DNA of 64,000 bases from DRTC01 sp964521025 (lineage in GTDB: Bacteria > Cloacimonadota > Cloacimonadia > Cloacimonadales > TCS61). Of the stretch, positions 43,507 through 52,831 are shown piece after piece. Below the pieces are notes generated by a model, which saw nothing but the letters and a program-made list of their open reading frames with translations, did no database searches and had not been told where the DNA came from. A program made the translations under genes and the position numbers. How positions within the stretch are numbered: position 1 is the first letter of the stretch; each line of letters opens with the position of its first letter. The stretch lies in assembly GCA_964521025.1 (NCBI GenBank), contig CAZFPK010000002.1, positions 1 through 64,000 of the forward strand, read 5' to 3'.

Positions 43507-43807
43507 GGTCAAAAAGATCAATAAGAAAAAGATGATTTTTTTTATCATAATTTTTTTTATTCTTATTTATATATTTTTTTTGGATAGTTCTAGTTTTTAT
43601 AAAAAATCTGTTGTTAAAAAGAAATTTTTAACAATGAAATCAAAAATCGAAGAAATAAATGATATAAATAAAGAATTGCTAATAGAAAATGAAAAACTTG
43701 AAAACGACCCAAAAATCTGGGAGAAAAAAGCCAGAGAATTTGGAATGCAAAAAAAGGGAGATGAAATTTTTCTTTTTAAAGATGAAAATAAAGACGATAA
43801 TGAGTAG
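43499..43807 (+). CDS. DivIC/FtsB-like division protein
   Basis: A 102-residue single-pass membrane protein: basic N-terminus, membrane helix (about 12-28, FFIIIFFILIYIFFLD), coiled coil (KSKIEEINDINKELLIENEK), and REFGMQKKGDEI at the end of the coil, as in septum-formation initiators. It probably joins the FtsL/FtsB/FtsQ complex. It overlaps the MBL gene by 8 bases. Confidence 0.83.
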   Translation: MNKVKKINKKKMIFFIIIFFILIYIFFLDSSSFYKKSVVKKKFLTMKSKIEEINDINKELLIENEKLENDPKIWEKKAREFGMQKKGDEIFLFKDENKDDNE

Positions 43808-43842
43808 GAAAATATTTGACATATATATTGCCATTTTTTGTT

Positions 43843-43872
43843 TTGACGACAATTATTGATATGCAGTACATT
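43843..43872 (+). promoter_or_regulatory. Weak promoter candidate
   Basis: TTGACG (43843-43848) and TACATT (43867-43872) are 18 bases apart, upstream of the sorted protein start at 43915. The sequence is close to a housekeeping promoter but unproven. Confidence 0.3.
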
Positions 43873-43914
43873 AAATCAATAAATATTGGGAGAAAATTAA
43901 AAACAGGAGGAAAA

Positions 43915-46900
43915 ATGAAAAAAACATTATTAGTATTAGTTGTCTTATTATTTGCTTATGCTTTATACGGGCAGGATGTTTTACAGCAATTTATGTATAC
44001 TGATGATTTCAACTTAGTCAATCCTTTATTACTTCCGGACGGAACAACTCCCATTCCTGATGGAAGTTTGATTGAAATTGTGATCACAGCTACTGTTGAT
44101 GTAAAAGATTATTATGCTGACCCTCACGGTGTAATGCTAAATAATAATTTCGGTGTCGATTATATGAACGGTGGTTCAGTCGGGCTTGGTGAAGGTTTTT
44201 TCCTGACAGAATCTTATTTTAATTGGGAAGATCTGGAGGGAAGTCCGCCGGAACCTGTTGCTAACTGTTTTGATCAAATCTATTTAAGGATTTTTAATGC
44301 TGGTACTATTGAAGATGCTTCACATTATATCACCAGCGAATTTATTATCGGTCCCGCACCAGGTTCAGGAACATCTGAATTGGAAGTTGGAGGTTGGACT
44401 GATTGGGAAGCAAAACCAGGAGATTTAGATCCACCCCTAAATCTTGATTATTCCATCTATGGTGAAATGCAGGACAATGTTCATCTAACCTGGGATGCTC
44501 CCGGCGGAGGTTATGGTAGTTCAATCCTTGTAGTCGATCGAGACGGAAGTTTTGACGGTGGTTACACTGATGATTATGTATATTTTCAAGATGCTTTAGA
44601 CGCTAATGCATTTGAATATGATTATTTTGAAGTCGAAGATATTTCTCTGGACGGTCCGGATCTCGATACAATACTTCTGTATGATATTGTCATCTGGTTC
44701 AGTGGAGAAGCCTGGGGATATTACGGCGATGATTGTATGACTGAAACCGACGAAAATAACCTGGCTACTTTCCTTGATCAAGGCGGAGCTTTATTCTTCT
44801 CCGGTCAAGATTATCTTTATGCTTCTTACAGCTCAGCAGGAGATCTACCGGAAGGTTCATTCCCTTATGACTATCTTGGTTTACGCTCGGTTCTGCAAGA
44901 TGCGTGGACGATATCTTCTCCTTCAACAGGTACAGTCGAAGGTGTTGCCGGTTCCTTTGCAGAAGGATTTACTTTTGATATCCAGGATATTTATACAACA
45001 ACTAGAGAAGGACTTTATGTCGATAATATTACAGACCATGTTGGTATGGATCTATTTAATCTGACAGATCCTGCACCTCCCGGAATATGTGCTCTCCAAT
45101 ACGAAAACGGCTTTAAAACCGCTTTTACAACAGCCTCTTTTGCCGCGATTACAGATCCGACTGTTCAAGCCGACCTGATGGCTGCCATAATTGACTATTT
45201 ATCCGACGGAACAAGAGATTTACTTGGTTATAATGTTTACAGAGACGGAGGTCAAATAAATGGTGATCTGGTTACGGAAACAGAATATGATGACTTAGGG
45301 CTTTCATACGGAACTTATGAATATTATGTTACAGCAGTATATGATGAAGGTGAATCAGTACCTTCCGAACCTGTAGAAGTTACGATCCTTGGTTGGGGTA
45401 CTATCAATGGAACAGTTACCGACGCTATGACAGGTGATCCTCTCGAAGGAGCAGTCATTACTGCCGGCGAATATTCAACTACAACAATAGGTGATGGAAC
45501 TTATTCTATGGATGTTTTGGAAGGTTTGTATGATGTTACTTGCGAATTTCCACCTTATGCTTCTCAAACGCTTCCGGCTGATGTCCCTGCCGGTGGATCT
45601 GTAACTGTCGATTTTGCTCTCTTTGAAGAAGTTGATCCTCCAAACGGAGTTGAAGCAGTCGAACAACCCGATGGTGAAGCCGTCGATCTGACCTGGAATG
45701 CTCCGGGAGGAGGAACTCCAACCGAATTTCGTTATGATGATGGTGTTATTACAGGACAGCTAGGATACACAGGTGGAAATATAACCGCTTTATTAGGTGC
45801 TGCTCATTTCCATCATGCTATCCTGGAAGATGTTTCCTGGTATTCAACTTCCGAAGGCGGACCTCATTCATCGATCAACTTTATAATTTTAGGTCTGGAT
45901 GGTAACGGCATTCCGGATGTTAATGATATCCTTTATGAAGGTTATGGATTACCTGGTATCGATGATCAATGGAATGTTCATACTCTACCTGAAGCAGTAG
46001 AAGCTGAAAACGGTTTCTATCTTGGTTATAATTTTGCCGGATTTGCCGGACTCGGAACAGACGATGGTGTTGGTGACCCTTATCCTTATATCCCTAATAC
46101 ACAATATATAACTTCTGATTGGACTGCTGGAAACGATTGGCATACTCCTGATGAATACGAATTCCCTTTGAATTTTTCCATCAGAGCCAATGGTTTGGAT
46201 TTAGGTGTGATCGAATACAGAGAGGATTTTGTCTTCCACCCAAATAAGATCAAAAATGAAAATTTCAGTGCTGGTTCTCCTATCGAACCGAGATATGGTG
46301 GCAGACCAAAATACAGATATACAAAAAATATTGAGTTAAGCAGAGACCTTGAAGGTTACGAAGTCTATCGCTTGCTGGATGGTGAACAGGAAAATCCTGG
46401 AGTCTGGACCTTACTCGATGATACAGTTACGGAAACTTACTATACGGATGAAACCTGGCCTCCTGCAGAATCCGGATTATATCTCTGGGCTGTAACCGCA
46501 GTTTATACAGGCGGTAATATTTCCGATGCTGCATTCTCAAATATCATCGATTATGGTTTGGAAGCCGAAGTTACTATTAATGTAACTACAAATGCCGGTG
46601 ATGATCCGCTTGGAGCGGAAGTAATTCTAACCAACCAGGATGGTGATCCTGATCATGTTTACACAATGACTGCACCAACCGGTGGAGTTACGGTATTTCC
46701 AGCTGTCTGGTTAGGAACTTATGACCTGGAAATTACTCTAGACGGTTATGAAGGATATTTCCAAACAGATATCGAGATTATGGAAGATACGGAATTAGAT
46801 GCAGAACTTACGGAATTGCTCTTTCCTCCTTCAAATCTGGAAGTTACTTACGAAGGACAGGATGTTACTCTTACCTGGATGGCTCCAGGAACATATACAG

Positions 46901-47862
46901 GATTTGTAGAAGACTTCGAAGAAGGTGTTCTGCCTGAAGGCTGGGATATGACTACAAATTCTGCTCAAGGTTGGTTCATCACACAAGAAGGAAGCAGTGC
47001 TTACTGGACAATTCCACCCCATACCTGGTATGCTTGTTCGAACGATGATATGGCTTATGATGATGGAAGCGTTGATTACTTAATAGCACCTCCACAGGAT
47101 TTCTCTTATATCAGCGAAATAACGATGACTTTCCAGAGTTTCTTTAATGCTTCATACAGCCAGACAGCTCATATTGAAGTAAGTGAAGATGGAGGTGCGA
47201 CCTGGACTAATGTTATGGATTGTCCCGATGCAGATGATTGGCAGGAAGTAACAGTAGATCTTTCTGATTATTGCGGAACCGGACACGATGATGTCCTTAT
47301 TGCCTTCCACTCAAATGATAATGGTGCCTGGGCTTCCGGATGGGCAGTCGATGATGTTGTTCTCGGAGATGTTGTTGTTCGTGAATTACTCGGATATAAT
47401 CTTTATCGTAACGAAGAAGTCGATCCAATTAACGATGATCTTATCCAGGAAACGACCTACTTTGATGAAGATGTTCCCATCGGAACTTACCGTTACGATC
47501 TGACAGCAGTTTATTCGACCGGTGAATCCGATCCTGTTATCTGGGAAGGCGGACCAGTCAGTGTTCACGATCCGAATTTTGTCGCTCGAACAATTCTCGG
47601 AACAAACTTCCCGAATCCGTTCAACCCGATGACAACGATCAGTTTCGCTCTTCGTCAAACAGAAAAAGTTAATATCGATATTTACAATGTTAAGGGTGAA
47701 AAAGTGAAGACCCTGGTGAATAATGAAATGGATCCCGGACATCATTCTGCTATCTGGAATGGAAAAGATAATTCCGGTAAGAATGTTGCCAGCGGAGTCT
47801 ATTTCTACAAAATGAAAGCCGGAAAATATGCTTCTACCAAGAAGATGATCCTGATGAAATAG
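43915..47862 (+). CDS. 1315-residue type IX-sorted surface protein
   Basis: The start at 43915 follows AGGAGG; an in-frame ATG at 43816 lacks a signal. After the signal peptide come the QFMYTD domain (DVLQQFMYTDDF to GTSELEVGGW), a glutamine-amidotransferase/ThuA-like domain (about 210-440), fibronectin modules and a carboxypeptidase-regulatory-like beta domain (GTINGTVTDAMTGDPLEGA). A cleaved-adhesin/MAM-like domain follows (DFEEGVLPEGWDM to WAVDDVVLG), and last a type IX sorting domain (about 1230-1315: NFPNPFNPMTTISFALR, NIDIYNVKGEKVKTL, ASGVYFYKMKAG). It is probably a secreted adhesin or peptidase-like surface protein. No complete catalytic triad is obvious. Confidence 0.88.
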   Translation: MKKTLLVLVVLLFAYALYGQDVLQQFMYTDDFNLVNPLLLPDGTTPIPDGSLIEIVITATVDVKDYYADPHGVMLNNNFGVDYMNGGSVGLGEGFFLTESYFNWEDLEGSPPEPVANCFDQIYLRIFNAGTIEDASHYITSEFIIGPAPGSGTSELEVGGWTDWEAKPGDLDPPLNLDYSIYGEMQDNVHLTWDAPGGGYGSSILVVDRDGSFDGGYTDDYVYFQDALDANAFEYDYFEVEDISLDGPDLDTILLYDIVIWFSGEAWGYYGDDCMTETDENNLATFLDQGGALFFSGQDYLYASYSSAGDLPEGSFPYDYLGLRSVLQDAWTISSPSTGTVEGVAGSFAEGFTFDIQDIYTTTREGLYVDNITDHVGMDLFNLTDPAPPGICALQYENGFKTAFTTASFAAITDPTVQADLMAAIIDYLSDGTRDLLGYNVYRDGGQINGDLVTETEYDDLGLSYGTYEYYVTAVYDEGESVPSEPVEVTILGWGTINGTVTDAMTGDPLEGAVITAGEYSTTTIGDGTYSMDVLEGLYDVTCEFPPYASQTLPADVPAGGSVTVDFALFEEVDPPNGVEAVEQPDGEAVDLTWNAPGGGTPTEFRYDDGVITGQLGYTGGNITALLGAAHFHHAILEDVSWYSTSEGGPHSSINFIILGLDGNGIPDVNDILYEGYGLPGIDDQWNVHTLPEAVEAENGFYLGYNFAGFAGLGTDDGVGDPYPYIPNTQYITSDWTAGNDWHTPDEYEFPLNFSIRANGLDLGVIEYREDFVFHPNKIKNENFSAGSPIEPRYGGRPKYRYTKNIELSRDLEGYEVYRLLDGEQENPGVWTLLDDTVTETYYTDETWPPAESGLYLWAVTAVYTGGNISDAAFSNIIDYGLEAEVTINVTTNAGDDPLGAEVILTNQDGDPDHVYTMTAPTGGVTVFPAVWLGTYDLEITLDGYEGYFQTDIEIMEDTELDAELTELLFPPSNLEVTYEGQDVTLTWMAPGTYTGFVEDFEEGVLPEGWDMTTNSAQGWFITQEGSSAYWTIPPHTWYACSNDDMAYDDGSVDYLIAPPQDFSYISEITMTFQSFFNASYSQTAHIEVSEDGGATWTNVMDCPDADDWQEVTVDLSDYCGTGHDDVLIAFHSNDNGAWASGWAVDDVVLGDVVVRELLGYNLYRNEEVDPINDDLIQETTYFDEDVPIGTYRYDLTAVYSTGESDPVIWEGGPVSVHDPNFVARTILGTNFPNPFNPMTTISFALRQTEKVNIDIYNVKGEKVKTLVNNEMDPGHHSAIWNGKDNSGKNVASGVYFYKMKAGKYASTKKMILMK

Positions 47863-47919
47863 TCTCCGGCATTTCATGGGAAAATTCCTGATGAAGTAAA
47901 ATTATCCGCAAAAAAATTA

Positions 47920-47946
47920 AAGCCCCGATCTTGTCGGGGCTTTTTT
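47920..47946 (+). terminator. Rho-independent terminator
   Basis: AAGCCCCGA pairs with TCGGGGCTT around a TCTTG loop, followed by Ts. It is symmetric enough to serve the plus-strand surface protein and possibly comEC transcripts. Confidence 0.9.
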
Positions 47947-48013
47947 GTATCATGATTCCGCGGATATATTTTTTCGCAGTTTTGAATTTATTTTTAGACA
48001 AATCTTTATTTCT

Positions 48014-50380
48014 TTATTCGAGATCCTTATCGATAAACTCTTTATTGGTCAGGAAAGTTCTAAAATGAGCTTTCTCTCCGTCCGTCGTAATTTGCAGAGC
48101 TCCGTCCTTACCGGCAATAAAGAGATTTTCTCTTAAAGATGAAAATTTTTCGAGGGTAATTTGATGGGGGAAATTAAACCTGTTATTGATCGAGGTTGGA
48201 ATGAATGCATATTCCGGGGAAACTGCTTTGATGAATGCAGGTGTACTCGATGTTTTACTGCCGTGATGGCCGACCTTCAGGATATCCGTATCCAGAAATT
48301 CAGGATAATTATCCAGCAAATATTGTTCTCCTTCCTGTTCGAGATCACCTGTAAAAAGAACTGAAAAATCCTGATGATCGATGCGTGCAACAATAGACAC
48401 ATTATTTTTATTTTCATCATGAAAATATCTATCAGGATGGATGATCTTAAATTTTAATCCTCGAATCGAGAGATGCATTGTATCGGAAATAGTAATTATT
48501 TTACATTTTTCTACCCTTATTTTTTCCTGGAAATGCTTCCAGATCTTGCTGGTTTGGAATTCATCGGTAACGATCAGATTTCTGAATTTCAAATTCATAA
48601 AAATATTATCCAGACCACCGTAATGATCGTTATGAGCATGAGTGATGAGTACATAATCCAAACTGGAGATGCCGTTTTCCTGCAAGTAAGGAAGAGCTGA
48701 TCTGCTGAAATGTTTTGCTGTGTATTCAGGCGGACCCGAATCGATCAGGATCGTTTCATTATTACCGGTTTCGATAAGATGCAGATCTCCCAAACCGCAG
48801 TCGAAAAAAGTAATTTTGAGTTCATTCTTCCGGGTATTTAAGGTTGTGAGAAAAATTATTATCAAAATCAGGCAAAATGCGGAAAATAAGATATGCTTTC
48901 TCCGGGTAAATTTCCGGAACCAAACTGCTGATACCCCTAAAAATAAATATATCAAAATCAACTGGAAAAAATTTATGGAGACAAAATTATTAAATAGAGG
49001 AACCGATGAACAAATCTCGCTCCATCGATCAAAAACAAGCATTATTCCTTTGAAACTATTTTGATAGATCAATACTACAAAATTCCAGTTGGGAAGAAAT
49101 ATGTTCAGGAGCGCCAGCGGTAAAATAACTGAAATCAAAGGAATTCCCAGTAAATTACCTGCAATTCCATTCAAGTTGAATTGGTTGAAATGGAATAAAA
49201 TTATCGGCAGGAGAAAAATGTTCAGGATCGCGGATGAAAACAAAATTATCAAAACTCCATTCAATATTTTTTTTCCAAAACTCAAAACTTCTATTTCATC
49301 TTTCTGCAATTTGAGGAGTCTTACTTTGGGAATGATGTTCAATAAAACGAAGACAGCAGTGAAGGAGAGCTGAAATCCGATCGAGAAAAGCCGGAACGGA
49401 TCGATGGCAGTAATAACGATTAAACTTGCTGATAGGATATTATTTGCGTTCGGTTTTCTCTGAATGATCTTCGAGACCAGGTAAAGCGAGATCATGATCA
49501 CCGCTCGACTGACCGATGGAGACCAGTTGCATAATCCTCCGTAAAAGATCAAAAACGGGATGAGGAAAAATCTCGCTAAATCCCTGTTACGAAAGATGAT
49601 CTTAAAAAAAACGAAAAAGAGCAGCGACAAAATCCCAACATGCAGTCCGCTGACTGCTAAAATATGACTTAAACCGGCTCGCATCAGGAGGTCTCTTTTC
49701 TCTCCCAACTCCTGTTTATCACCGATGATGATGGCTTTGACGAAACCGGAATGATCCTGAAAGCGGTTTTCGATCCTGCTGCTGATCCACTTTCTGACGG
49801 AGATCACTAAACTCTTGAACGGATTGCAGTTGTTTCCTATAATATCGATTTTTGTTTTGGAAAATCCGCTCCCGTAAATTCCTTTGGCAGTCAAATATTC
49901 TTCATAATCGAAAGTGGAGGGATTTGAATTTGTTCTGATCTTTCGTATTTCAGCGATCGTTGATATGACATCTCCGTATTTCAAATGTTTTTGATGGGAA
50001 TAAAAATTGATTTTTCCTTTGATTTCCACATCCCGAATTCGTGAAAGCTCGAGAATGAACCTGCTTGAACCCTCTTTAAAATTGACTTGCGAAATTATCT
50101 TACCTTCGACAGGTTGAATAATATCCGAGTTCCTCTCTAAGATTCTCTTTATGTGATTTTCCGGGAAAACATTACTGCTGCTGATCCTTAAAGTTCCAAT
50201 TAATAAAATTAAGAAAAGGAGTGAAATGATCCTCGTTTTTTTCAGGAAGAGGAGGAAGAAACAAATAATAATTAAAGAAAATAAAAGGAAGGGATGAAAT
50301 TGTAGATATTTACCGATAATAATACCGAAAATCCAGAAAAAAGCAGGAATCAAAAGGGGAGATCTTCCGAATTTGGACAT
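48014..50380 (-). CDS. comEC: ComEC/Rec2 DNA uptake channel
   Basis: A 788-residue membrane protein. It has an N-terminal membrane segment (about 10-75) and an OB-like external domain. The competence core follows: AIIIGDKQELGEKRDLLMRA, GLSHILAVSGLHVGIL (about 230-245) and many helices. It ends in a C-terminal MBL-fold domain (LITHAHNDHYGG; ILKVGHHGSK). The channel takes single-stranded DNA across the inner membrane, and the MBL domain is a proposed nuclease. Length and motifs are complete. It is the second competence-type gene in the window, with the ComEA-like gene at 5478. Confidence 0.93.
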   Translation of the reverse strand: MSKFGRSPLLIPAFFWIFGIIIGKYLQFHPFLLFSLIIICFFLLFLKKTRIISLLFLILLIGTLRISSSNVFPENHIKRILERNSDIIQPVEGKIISQVNFKEGSSRFILELSRIRDVEIKGKINFYSHQKHLKYGDVISTIAEIRKIRTNSNPSTFDYEEYLTAKGIYGSGFSKTKIDIIGNNCNPFKSLVISVRKWISSRIENRFQDHSGFVKAIIIGDKQELGEKRDLLMRAGLSHILAVSGLHVGILSLLFFVFFKIIFRNRDLARFFLIPFLIFYGGLCNWSPSVSRAVIMISLYLVSKIIQRKPNANNILSASLIVITAIDPFRLFSIGFQLSFTAVFVLLNIIPKVRLLKLQKDEIEVLSFGKKILNGVLIILFSSAILNIFLLPIILFHFNQFNLNGIAGNLLGIPLISVILPLALLNIFLPNWNFVVLIYQNSFKGIMLVFDRWSEICSSVPLFNNFVSINFFQLILIYLFLGVSAVWFRKFTRRKHILFSAFCLILIIIFLTTLNTRKNELKITFFDCGLGDLHLIETGNNETILIDSGPPEYTAKHFSRSALPYLQENGISSLDYVLITHAHNDHYGGLDNIFMNLKFRNLIVTDEFQTSKIWKHFQEKIRVEKCKIITISDTMHLSIRGLKFKIIHPDRYFHDENKNNVSIVARIDHQDFSVLFTGDLEQEGEQYLLDNYPEFLDTDILKVGHHGSKTSSTPAFIKAVSPEYAFIPTSINNRFNFPHQITLEKFSSLRENLFIAGKDGALQITTDGEKAHFRTFLTNKEFIDKDLE

Positions 50381-50419
50381 TTAACCTCGATGTCTTGGAT
50401 ATATATTGATTGATGATAG

Positions 50420-50626
50420 CCACACCTGTAAGTGTGGATTATTGATTTTGTTAATCAATTGCTTATGGGAAAATAATTCAATTAGAAACCTTGAGTCTAC
50501 TCTAAAACCTTATTTTAGAAAAAGTGAAACTGTTGAAACAGTTAATGTGTTTTTCTTTATCATTAACCACCAACTTAAGTTGGTTGTTAATAACTAAGAT
50601 AGAAACCTACAACCGATTCATCGGTT
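50420..50626. repeat. Hairpin array
   Basis: Four perfect or near-perfect palindromes: CCACAC/GTGTGG (50420-50437), AACTGT-TGAA-ACAGTT (50528-50543), CCAACTTAAGTTGG (50570-50583) and AACCGATTCATCGGTT (50611-50626). The gap 50381-50696 holds nothing else. Style resembles the arrays at 8678-9013 and 18168-18493. Confidence 0.65.
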
Positions 50627-50696
50627 TCAAATTAATTTATGAAATGTCAAACATATCCCTAATCATTTCTTTTGAGAGTAAATTCAACCTTTGAAA

Positions 50697-51857
50697 TTAA
50701 GTGATATGCAAGATATTCCGAAATTCTTTTTGAACTTTTGTATAGATTTCTTTGTTCACAGCAAAAATTGTTTCCAGATCAGGAGATTTAATATTATTTT
50801 CTTTATTTACAATTTGATCTATCAATCCGAATATCTGTAAAAATCCGATCTTATCATTTAAAAACAAATCGATAGCAGCTTCGTTAGCAGAATTCAGAAT
50901 TGTAGGCAGGATCCCACCTTCTTTTCCAATTTCGCAGGCTAAAAAGAAAAGCGGAAATCTTTCTCTTTCTACTTCTGAAAAACTGAGGTCGGGAATTTTA
51001 TGAATATCGGTTTGGGCAATATTCGAATGAATATGTTCCGGATAAGATAGAGCAAATAAAATCGGTAGTTTCATGGTTGGAAATCCCATTTGAGCAATGA
51101 TTGAACCATCGACAAATTCGACCAGCGAATGAATGATCGATTGCGGGTGAATGACCGTTTTAATGTCCTTAAAATCTTTTTTAAAAAGCCAGTGTGCTTC
51201 GATAACTTCCAAACCTTTATTCATCATCGTTGCGGAATCGATGGTGATCTTTGCTCCCATTTCCCAGGTCGGATGCTGCAAGGTCTGTGCTTTTGTGATC
51301 TTACTGAATTCAGATAAAGGAAGTTCACGGAACGGTCCCCCTGAAGCAGTCAAAATAATACTTCTGACCTGATCCAGCGATGTCGCACTGATCGCCTGCA
51401 GGATCGCACTATGCTCGCTATCGACAGGGATCAACCTGCTGTTCGATTTTTTTAATTCTTTTTCAATCAGGTGACCGGCCATTACGAGAGATTCTTTGTT
51501 CACCAGAGCCAGATCGATTCCATGCGAAATAATTGTCATGGATGAGCGCAGCCCTGCAGAACCGGAAATGGCATTCAAAGCAATATCATAATCAGAGTTT
51601 GCTAATAATTCTTGTAATTTATCTTCACCAAAAAAAACAGAGGTTTGTTCAGGAAAATCTGTTATTTTTTTTTCCGGATTTTTATCAGTAATAACGATTT
51701 CGGGAATATTGAATTCCTTCGTTAGAGCAAAGAGTTTTTTATGATTTTTATGAGCAGATGCTAATACTATCTCGAATTTATCCGGATGCTGTCTGATAAC
51801 TTCGATCGTTGACTGCCCGATCGAGCCGGTCAAACCTAAAACCGCGATTTTTTTCAT
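50697..51857 (-). CDS. dxr: DXP reductoisomerase
   Basis: A 386-residue enzyme of the non-mevalonate isoprenoid pathway, converting 1-deoxy-D-xylulose 5-phosphate to 2-C-methyl-D-erythritol 4-phosphate with NADPH. It shows GLTGSIGQST (residues 8-17), LVNKESLVMAG, VDSEHSAILQ (metal-binding Asp-Ser-Glu), TASGGPF, HPTWEMGAKITIDSATMMNK. The start overlaps the PorV-like gene stop by four bases. Confidence 0.96.
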   Translation of the reverse strand: MKKIAVLGLTGSIGQSTIEVIRQHPDKFEIVLASAHKNHKKLFALTKEFNIPEIVITDKNPEKKITDFPEQTSVFFGEDKLQELLANSDYDIALNAISGSAGLRSSMTIISHGIDLALVNKESLVMAGHLIEKELKKSNSRLIPVDSEHSAILQAISATSLDQVRSIILTASGGPFRELPLSEFSKITKAQTLQHPTWEMGAKITIDSATMMNKGLEVIEAHWLFKKDFKDIKTVIHPQSIIHSLVEFVDGSIIAQMGFPTMKLPILFALSYPEHIHSNIAQTDIHKIPDLSFSEVERERFPLFFLACEIGKEGGILPTILNSANEAAIDLFLNDKIGFLQIFGLIDQIVNKENNIKSPDLETIFAVNKEIYTKVQKEFRNILHIT

Positions 51858-52813
51858 AGGTCCAGGCTGATGGAAACTCGATGAGAATTGTCCAGGTCAT
51901 TTGTATCGAGTTCCAGTGAATAGTTTATTTTCCAGTTCCTGTATCCGATGGAGATACCGGATGTAAAGTGGTTTACATCATAGCCGAGATAAAGGTCTGC
52001 TTTTTTATGGATATTCATTTCCAATCCGAGATGAGGATCGAAACTCAAAAAGCCGAGAGAAATAGATGAAGCATTACCACGATTTTCAGTAAAAACTTCA
52101 AAACCTGTATAAAAATTTGATGCTCTTTTAATGAGCGGGAAAATGAATTTATATTTTGCTTCCAGATCGAAACCCGGATTAACGATCTCATGGGTTCCGT
52201 TTCCCCATAAGATCTGGGTTGTAAAAAAATCACGAATTTTTAAAGCGAATAACCATTTTTCGGAATATTCAAAAAAGGTAGAAATGTCTGCTCCAAAACC
52301 AAATCCGCTTTCTTCAGCAAGATACCGGTAAGCGATCTTTGGTGTAAAGCCGAGATAGTAATTTCCAATTTTACGAGCAAAACCGAAATAAACGACAAAA
52401 TCGGAATTATTCACAGATTTGTATTCATAAGGCCGATTTAAAGAATCGGGTTCATTTGCCGGATCTGTCAACTTCGTTAGTGGAATATCGGCGATTCCGA
52501 TCCTGGTCATCACGATTGAAAATTTGTGCTCATTTCCCCAGATCGCAGAAGCAGTATCATAAGTCAGAAGTCCCATGTATTCTTCAGCGTGCATTATTTC
52601 GAATTTGTTCTTTGTCGCTTTTGTCAACAAGGCGGAATTCCAATATGCTAAAGCATAAGAATTTTCATCGGTTAAACCGCAATTTCCGAGAGCAAAATTT
52701 TTCACACCCGCACCCATGCGGAAAATTTCTCCGGCATATTTGGCTGCGGATAGATTTGAAAAAAGCATTAGCAGGATGATCAGCAAAATCGGGCTTTTAA
52801 AATTTTTCAGCAT
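51854..52813 (-). CDS. PorV/PorQ-like outer-membrane barrel
   Basis: A 319-residue exported protein with a signal peptide and the typical start GEIFRMGAGVKNFALGNCGL, SYALAYWNSALL of PorV/PorQ and UPF0164 barrels, followed by alternating beta strands. PorV carries type IX substrates to the attachment step, and PorQ-like proteins have related roles. The type IX-sorted proteins at 17047 and 43915 fit this. Sequence does not separate PorV from PorQ. Confidence 0.75.
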   Translation of the reverse strand: MLKNFKSPILLIILLMLFSNLSAAKYAGEIFRMGAGVKNFALGNCGLTDENSYALAYWNSALLTKATKNKFEIMHAEEYMGLLTYDTASAIWGNEHKFSIVMTRIGIADIPLTKLTDPANEPDSLNRPYEYKSVNNSDFVVYFGFARKIGNYYLGFTPKIAYRYLAEESGFGFGADISTFFEYSEKWLFALKIRDFFTTQILWGNGTHEIVNPGFDLEAKYKFIFPLIKRASNFYTGFEVFTENRGNASSISLGFLSFDPHLGLEMNIHKKADLYLGYDVNHFTSGISIGYRNWKINYSLELDTNDLDNSHRVSISLDL

Positions 52814-52831
52814 AAATGTTCTCCGTTCAGG

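Noticed and set aside
47386..47877. Minus-strand ORF opposite the sorting domain of the surface protein
   Set aside because: The plus strand encodes a textbook type IX sorting domain here; the minus frame is Cys/Ile-rich shadow sequence.
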